Shown: in pieces, positions 58,592 to 64,000 of the stretch | Layout: each line of letters begins with the position of its first letter | Position numbering within the stretch: position 1 is the stretch's first letter | Source of the DNA: Arsenophonus sp052174115 | Lineage (GTDB): Bacteria; Pseudomonadota; Gammaproteobacteria; Enterobacterales; Enterobacteriaceae | Length of the DNA: 64,000 nucleotides | NCBI GenBank assembly: GCA_052174115.1 | Contig: JBQMRX010000001.1 | Span: 310,001 to 374,000 of the forward strand | Reading direction: 5' to 3' | Made by a program: the position numbers and the translations under genes | Notes under the pieces: generated by a model | The model's database searches: none | What the model was told of the DNA's origin: nothing | What the model saw: the letters and a program-made list of their open reading frames with translations, nothing else

Positions 58592-60430
58592 TTATTTAAG
58601 TTTTTTATTTCTATTAGCATACCGACGCTCGTTTTCTGTTAAATAACGTTTTCTTAAACGAAGAGATTGTGGAGTAACTTCAATTAATTCATCATCATTA
58701 ATAAATTCTAATCCTTGTTCTAATGTTTTTTTAACTAAAGGAGATAAAATTATAGATTCATCTGCCTTTGAAGCACGCATATTGGTTAATTTTTTACCAG
58801 TTAAACAGTTAACAGTTAAATCATTAGAACGAGAATGAATACCAATTATTTGTCCTTCATATACTTCAGTGCCATGACCAAGAAATAATTTACCATGATT
58901 CTGTAAATTATAAAGCGCATAAGCTATTGCTTTTCCTTGACCATTTGAAATCATAACTCCATTTTGTCGACGATTAATTTCTCCTAAGTATACATCATCA
59001 TAATGACTAAATGTTGCATACAGTAAACCTGTCCCTGATGTCATTGTCATAAATTTCGTTCGAAAACCAATTAATCCTCGACTTGGAATAATATAATTAA
59101 GTCTTACTCGATATTGATTGTCAGATAATATATCTTGTAATTCAGCTTTATGCTCACCTAATGCTGTCATAACATCACCTTGATGACGTTTTTCAATATC
59201 TAATGTAACTTGTTCAAATGGTTCTTGTTTATGACCTTCAAATTCACGAAAAATAACTTTTGGCCTAGAAATAGCTAATTCAAAACCTTCGCGACGCATG
59301 TTTTCAATTAATATCGAAAGATGCAATTCACCTCTACCAGAAACACGGAAAGCATCAGGATCTTCAGTTTCTTCTACACGTAATGCGATATTATGTATCA
59401 ATTCTTTTTTTAAACGATCTAAAATTTGTCGAGAAGTAACATATTTCCCTTCACGACCAGAAAAAGGTGAATTATTAACACAAAAATACATACTTATTAT
59501 TGGTTCATCAATAGCCAATGGCGGCATTGCTTCAATATTATTTGGATCACATAAAGTATCTGATATATTTAATTCACCAAGACCTGTTATAGCAACAATA
59601 TCACCAGTTTGAGCAATTTCAGAATTAACTCGTTCTAATCCTAAATGTGTTAATACTTTTCCAACTTTACCACTACGTATTTTTCCTTTACTACTAATGA
59701 TAGTTATAATTTGATTAGGTTTTACTAGTCCACGTTTAATACGACCAATACCAATAACCCCAAGATAATTATTATAATCAAGTTGAGATATTTGCATTTG
59801 AAAAGCACCATCTAAATCAATCTGAAATGGAGAAATATATTTTATAATTGCTTCATATAAAGGAAGCATATCTGATGACATATCATTGTAATCAGTCCCA
59901 GCAATACCATTTAACGCTGACGTATAAATAATAGGAAAATCAAGTTGTTCATCAGTTGCATCTAAATTAACAAATAAATCAAAGATTTGATTAACAACCC
60001 AATCAGGCCTTGCACCTAATCGATCTATTTTATTAATTACTACAATTGGTTTTAATCCATGAACAAAAGCTTTTTTAGTAACAAATCGTGTTTGTGGCAT
60101 AGGACCATCTATTGCATCAACCAATAATAATACACTATCAACCATTGACATAACTCGTTCAACTTCACCACCAAAATCAGCATGTCCTGGTGTATCAACA
60201 ATATTAATTCGATAATTATTCCATTTTATTGCTGTATTTTTTGCTAAAATTGTAATACCTCGCTCTTTTTCTAAATCATTAGAGTCCATTACACGTTCAA
60301 TATAATTATTACGTTTACCAAAAGTGCCGGATTGTTGTAATAATTTATCGATTAACGTTGTTTTCCCATGATCAACATGTGCAATAATAGCAATATTTCT
60401 TAAATTTTCAATAAACACAAATCTTACCAT
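58592..60430 (-). CDS. typA: Ribosome-associated GTPase TypA/BipA
   Basis: BipA is an EF-G-like GTPase that helps 50S assembly and growth under stress or cold. The 612 residues match E. coli (607). GTPase motifs are AHVDHGKTTLID, ERGITILAKNTA, DTPGHADFGGE and INKIDRLGA; the C-terminal unique domain includes QRQNGVMISNGQGKAIAYAL-like sequence NRRQNGVMISNGQGKAIAYA and LTGKKLTNMRAS. I give the ATG at 60430 as start; a GTG at 60418 (MFIENLRN) is closer to the enteric start MIEKLRN and may be the real one. Neither has a strong ribosome site. Confidence 0.95.
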   Translation of the reverse strand: MVRFVFIENLRNIAIIAHVDHGKTTLIDKLLQQSGTFGKRNNYIERVMDSNDLEKERGITILAKNTAIKWNNYRINIVDTPGHADFGGEVERVMSMVDSVLLLVDAIDGPMPQTRFVTKKAFVHGLKPIVVINKIDRLGARPDWVVNQIFDLFVNLDATDEQLDFPIIYTSALNGIAGTDYNDMSSDMLPLYEAIIKYISPFQIDLDGAFQMQISQLDYNNYLGVIGIGRIKRGLVKPNQIITIISSKGKIRSGKVGKVLTHLGLERVNSEIAQTGDIVAITGLGELNISDTLCDPNNIEAMPPLAIDEPIISMYFCVNNSPFSGREGKYVTSRQILDRLKKELIHNIALRVEETEDPDAFRVSGRGELHLSILIENMRREGFELAISRPKVIFREFEGHKQEPFEQVTLDIEKRHQGDVMTALGEHKAELQDILSDNQYRVRLNYIIPSRGLIGFRTKFMTMTSGTGLLYATFSHYDDVYLGEINRRQNGVMISNGQGKAIAYALYNLQNHGKLFLGHGTEVYEGQIIGIHSRSNDLTVNCLTGKKLTNMRASKADESIILSPLVKKTLEQGLEFINDDELIEVTPQSLRLRKRYLTENERRYANRNKKLK

Positions 60431-61865
60431 ACTTATCTAACTAAAAATTTAAATAGTTATAAAAATAATAAATTAAAAGTAAATAATCAAACATATGTTA
60501 TTATTTTACATATAAAACTAACAAAATAAAATAAATGTAAGTATATAAAATTAAATTACAGTTTAAATGAAGTTAATTGATAATTAAAATATATTATTAT
60601 TCTATTTATAACTATTTAAATTTTTTATTTTAATAAAAAATTGAATATAAAATCATAAATATAAATATTCTTATTTAAAATGTTTAAAATTATTTTAGAT
60701 ACAATAAAAATAATTTTTATTATTTAATAATTTTAATAAATTAAATTAATAGTTTTTTATTTTTAAATTAAAAATAAAAAAACTTAAATAACTTATATAA
60801 AATTAATTATTTTATTTGTAAAAAATATTTATAAATCATTTATAAAATAAAAAATTTTTTTGTTAAATTTTTTTCAAATTATGTTATATAATTAATTTTT
60901 AATTAAGAAATTACTATATTTATATTATTTTTTTAATAGATTTAAATTACTTTTATTAAATTTTAAAAAAATAAAACTAACTTAATATTTTAATTTAATT
61001 AATTTTAAATATAAAATACTATATATATTTAATTGTAAAAATCAATTTTATTTTTTATTCTCTATATTAAAAATATTTAAGAATATTTAATATAGATAAT
61101 TTTAAAAAAATAATAAAATTTATTATAAAATATAATTTATTAAGTTATAAAAATTTACATTTTATAAAATTATTATTTATAATACTTTTATAATAATTAT
61201 TATTAAAATTTAAAATTAAATTTAATCGTAAGATAAACATATCATTTTTAAAATAAAAAATCTATTATTATTTTAAATAATCATAATATTAATATTTTTT
61301 TTAAAAAAAATTCATTTTAGTTATTAACTTTAATTTATGTTAATAAAAACAATTAATTCTATATTTATTTAACTTTTAATTTTATATTTTAATATGTTTA
61401 ATTAAATATCAATTTTTAAAATAAATCTATAAATTGATTTATTTTTATTTTTATAGATACAATCTTAATTGTAAAAATATTTAAATAAAATACTGAAAAA
61501 TTTCATTAATAAGAAACTTATTAAATTTTTATTTAAAATTAATAAAAATTTAATTTATTTTTTTAAATTCGATATAATTTAATATTATAAATATATTATT
61601 TAATTGAATTTTAAAAAAAATAAAAATATTTAAAAATATTTTTTAAAAAAAACTATAAGAGATCTTATAGATAATATTTATTAAATAAAAATTATCAAAT
61701 AAATAATCTCATATTTATCAAAATATTTTTTATTTATTTTAATTTAATGATTAAAAATAATATTTTATTTTATATTAATTTATTATTAAATTAATAATTT
61801 ATAGTTAATTATTTAATTATAGTTATAAAATAAATTTAAAATCACTGATAATAAAGATTTTTTAT
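60431..61865. other. 1.4-kb AT-rich region downstream of metL
   Basis: This is where the homoserine dehydrogenase part of metL (about 1 kb) and metF would be expected. Neither can be read: stops appear every few codons in all frames. A small palindrome (CTATAAGA-GA-TCTTATAG, near 61652) is visible. Complete erosion is my reading. Confidence 0.6.
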
Positions 61866-63308
61866 TTAACAGAAAATAATTTTAACAAGAAAAAATTGAA
61901 TTACTTTTATTTTATAAAAGTAATTCAATTTTTTTTCAGAATAAAATAAACTTTGGTGTAATCTTTGTACCAAATCTGATATTTGAGTTGAACGCAAGAC
62001 AGCTACTAGACTAATATTCTCTTCGGAGGACCAAATAAATTCAACAGGCTGATTTTTTAATTGTTGATGAAAACGGTAATTATATAATGGATTTTTACTA
62101 ACACCTGATCCTACAATAGCAATTAAAGAAAAATGATTATATAATGATATTTTTTTTACTATAGTCATTTCTTTTAATATTTCTAAAACACTACTTGCAA
62201 TTTCTGAAGTATAACATAATTGAATTAATTTTCGATCTAAATGTAAACCAATCGCTAATGGTTGTAATTGTTTACGTTTTAATAATAAATCGATATCTTT
62301 ATAAATTTGACTAAAATTTTGTTGATTCATTATATTTAATTCAATCAAACATACATCATCATGACTGGTAACAATTTTTACTCCAGTATCTGATGTTAAA
62401 ACACGTTCTATTTTTGTTGATCCTTGTTCAGGTTCATAACTACATTTAAGTTGTAAATCAATATTTGTGATAGAAATAGGTTGTAATGTGCGAGTATGAA
62501 ATATTGGTGTAGCTAAACGCGCTAATTCAATAGCTTCATCAAGGTGTAAGAGTGGCAATAAATAAGCATCTTTTACTTTATGTGGATCAGCGCTATATAC
62601 ACCAGCAACATCACTCCAGATAGTCACTTTGTTAACTCTAGCCAATGCTCCTACTTGTGTTGCTGAATAATCGCTACCATTCCGTCCTAATAATACTGTT
62701 TTACCTTGTTTACTTTGTGCAATAAAACCAGTTACAACTAATCGTTTATTAGGATATTTTTGTAAAAATTGTTCTAATAATGGAAGTGATAGCGTTTCAT
62801 CGACTTGTGGCTGAGCTGAAAACTCTGCACGCAAAAATAATCTAGCATCTAACCAATGATTTGGTAAACCAAATTCTTCTAATACACTAGACATTAAACG
62901 TGCAGACCAAATTTCTCCATGACAAACAATTTCTGCATAAATATCATCATAAATTGGTTTATTTATTAATGCTCTTAAACGATTTAAATCATCTAAAAAA
63001 GCTAATTCTAATAATTTTGCTTTTTTTCTAGGTAATAATCCAATAATAAGATTTTGTTGATAACAGCAAATCGCCTGTTGTGCCTGATTAGCTAAAATAT
63101 GATCGGTTTGACTTAAATTTAACCAATCAATTAACTGATTAGTTGTTGTCCCCGCTGAAGATACTACCATTAAATCACCAGGTTGACTATAATTTACCAT
63201 AATATTAGCAACTCGTTGATAACATTTTACATCAGCTAAACTACTCCCACCAAATTTATGTAATTGACGATAATGATATTTTATTTTTCCTACCATTACT
63301 GTATTCAT
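61866..63308 (-). CDS. metL: Aspartokinase (metL truncated to the kinase domain)
   Basis: The 480 residues match the aspartokinase half of MetL (810 residues in E. coli), which phosphorylates aspartate for lysine/diaminopimelate, threonine and methionine synthesis. Kinase motifs are KFGGSSLADVK (from residue 18), VSSAGTTTNQL, VVTGFIAQ, VLLGRNGSDYSATQ and WSDVAGVYSADP; the ACT-like regulatory part (TGVKIVTSHDDVCLIELN to SLVAVLRSTQ) is present. Similarity ends at LHQSLFYSEKKL, where E. coli has the start of homoserine dehydrogenase (IGLVLFGKGNIG). The last 22 codons are encoded by a terminator-like hairpin. AGAGG lies upstream. It is probably an active monofunctional aspartate kinase. Confidence 0.93.
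   Translation of the reverse strand: MNTVMVGKIKYHYRQLHKFGGSSLADVKCYQRVANIMVNYSQPGDLMVVSSAGTTTNQLIDWLNLSQTDHILANQAQQAICCYQQNLIIGLLPRKKAKLLELAFLDDLNRLRALINKPIYDDIYAEIVCHGEIWSARLMSSVLEEFGLPNHWLDARLFLRAEFSAQPQVDETLSLPLLEQFLQKYPNKRLVVTGFIAQSKQGKTVLLGRNGSDYSATQVGALARVNKVTIWSDVAGVYSADPHKVKDAYLLPLLHLDEAIELARLATPIFHTRTLQPISITNIDLQLKCSYEPEQGSTKIERVLTSDTGVKIVTSHDDVCLIELNIMNQQNFSQIYKDIDLLLKRKQLQPLAIGLHLDRKLIQLCYTSEIASSVLEILKEMTIVKKISLYNHFSLIAIVGSGVSKNPLYNYRFHQQLKNQPVEFIWSSEENISLVAVLRSTQISDLVQRLHQSLFYSEKKLNYFYKIKVIQFFLVKIIFC
61890..61934 (-). terminator. Terminator hairpin inside the 3' end of metL
   Basis: Positions 61890-61910 pair perfectly with 61914-61934 (21 bp, loop TTT); the minus-strand stem ends in a T run (AATTTTTT). 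It lies within the last codons of the open frame (residues KKLNYFYKIKVIQFF), 24 bases before the stop. It would terminate the metL transcript before or at the end of translation. Confidence 0.75.
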
Positions 63309-64000
63309 TATAAAAAATTACCTCTTCACACCACTAACTAAAAACGTTTAATCTAAAATTTTAATAGTTATTAAAAAATTAATATATTTTAATATTATTA
63401 TATTAAATAATATTATACATATAATACTTAATTAATAGTATGTGATTAATATCACATTTATTTAACTAACATAATAACCTTTTACTAAAAAGTAAAAATA
63501 ACAAAATATAATCAAAATAAACATAAAATATTAATGTATTTAAAATTTAAATATATTATATTTAAATATAATTAATAAGATTTTAATTAATATTAAATAT
63601 ATTAATAAATATTAAGATATTAAAAATTTAATAAACGAATTTTTTGTTAATCAGCATTATATTTGTATATTAATTAAATAAATTAAACTCTTTTATTAAT
63701 TAACTTAAAATATCCTAGATAAATAAAATCATAATTATGATAATTATCATATTAAATATTATAAAAATAAATAAATAAAAATTTAATTTTTATTAAAAAA
63801 TATTTTTTCTTTGATAAATAAACATATTCATAAATAAATTAATAATTTGTACCATAAAAATAGTATATTACTATGTAAGATATTTTAAATATTTTTACTG
63901 ATCAATTATTATAAATAATATTTATTTAAATAAAAACATAATAATAAAATTTAAAAATCAATAAAATTATCATATATATAAAATATATTAATTTAGTTAT
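63309..64000. other. AT-rich region upstream of metL
   Basis: In E. coli metB precedes metL; it is not present. The region contains one CRP-like palindrome (63440-63457) and otherwise A/T runs. Purine-rich AGAGG for metL is at 63321-63325. No Met box (AGACGTCT) is visible. Confidence 0.5.
63440..63457. promoter_or_regulatory. CRP-like binding site
   Basis: ATGTGATTAATATCACAT matches the CRP consensus TGTGA-N6-TCACA exactly in both half-sites and extends one base further on each side (arms ATGTGAT/ATCACAT). It lies 132 bases upstream of the metL start. Whether it serves metL, a gene beyond the window, or nothing cannot be decided here. Confidence 0.5.

Overview
The window comes from a strongly reduced, very AT-rich gammaproteobacterial chromosome. 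Protein by protein the genes look like those of Enterobacterales: the ribosomal proteins, RpoB/RpoC, EF-Tu, GlyQ, BirA, SpoT and MetL all have enteric lengths and motifs. The spaces between genes are long and almost purely A/T. My estimate from summed gene lengths is about 64% coding overall and only about 45% to the right of position 33.7 kb. Broken genes are common. This pattern fits a host-restricted insect symbiont; an Arsenophonus-like lineage is my guess, but the sequence alone does not fix the genus. I see no phage, insertion sequence, CRISPR array or toxin/defence locus. || Layout. 1-3883: the start of the S10 ribosomal operon on the minus strand (rpsJ, rplC, rplD, rplW, rplB, rpsS, rplV, partial rpsC). 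4487-4934: a four-tRNA cluster (Thr, Tyr, Gly, Thr). 5284-8276: coaA, a frameshifted birA, and murB. 8427-8545: a lone 5S rRNA gene. 9201-14592: purH, purD and hemE. 15741-29254: rpoC, rpoB, rplL, rplJ, rplA, rplK, nusG, secE and tuf, running straight into the str operon (fusA, rpsG, rpsL) and tusBCD up to 33682. 33683-41814: an 8-kb near-desert with one LysE-type exporter. 41815-46445: engB, polA and dsbA. 47755-51072: tRNA-Pro, glyS and glyQ. 53848-56743: gmk, rpoZ and spoT. 58592-63308: typA and a truncated metL. || How it fits together. Most of the window is the core expression machinery: RNA polymerase, elongation factors, ribosomal proteins, tRNAs, a tRNA-thiolation relay and a tRNA synthetase. 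A few biosynthetic steps sit around it (purines, haem, CoA, peptidoglycan, aspartate-family amino acids). || The main story is genome evolution. Compared with E. coli, the order is what recombination between the two tuf genes plus recombination between two rRNA operons would give. Afterwards one tuf and the 16S/23S genes were lost, which explains the single tuf, the gap between rpsJ and thrT, and the orphan 5S gene. On top of this are precise gene-decay events: birA is frameshifted in a nine-A tract; spoT has lost its ACT domain, with the ghost still legible; metL is cut at the kinase/homoserine-dehydrogenase boundary with a terminator hairpin inside its last codons; and PolA carries an Asn for the proofreading metal ligand Asp355. 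Several unusually long perfect hairpins also stand out. I do not find a convincing new multi-gene system here.
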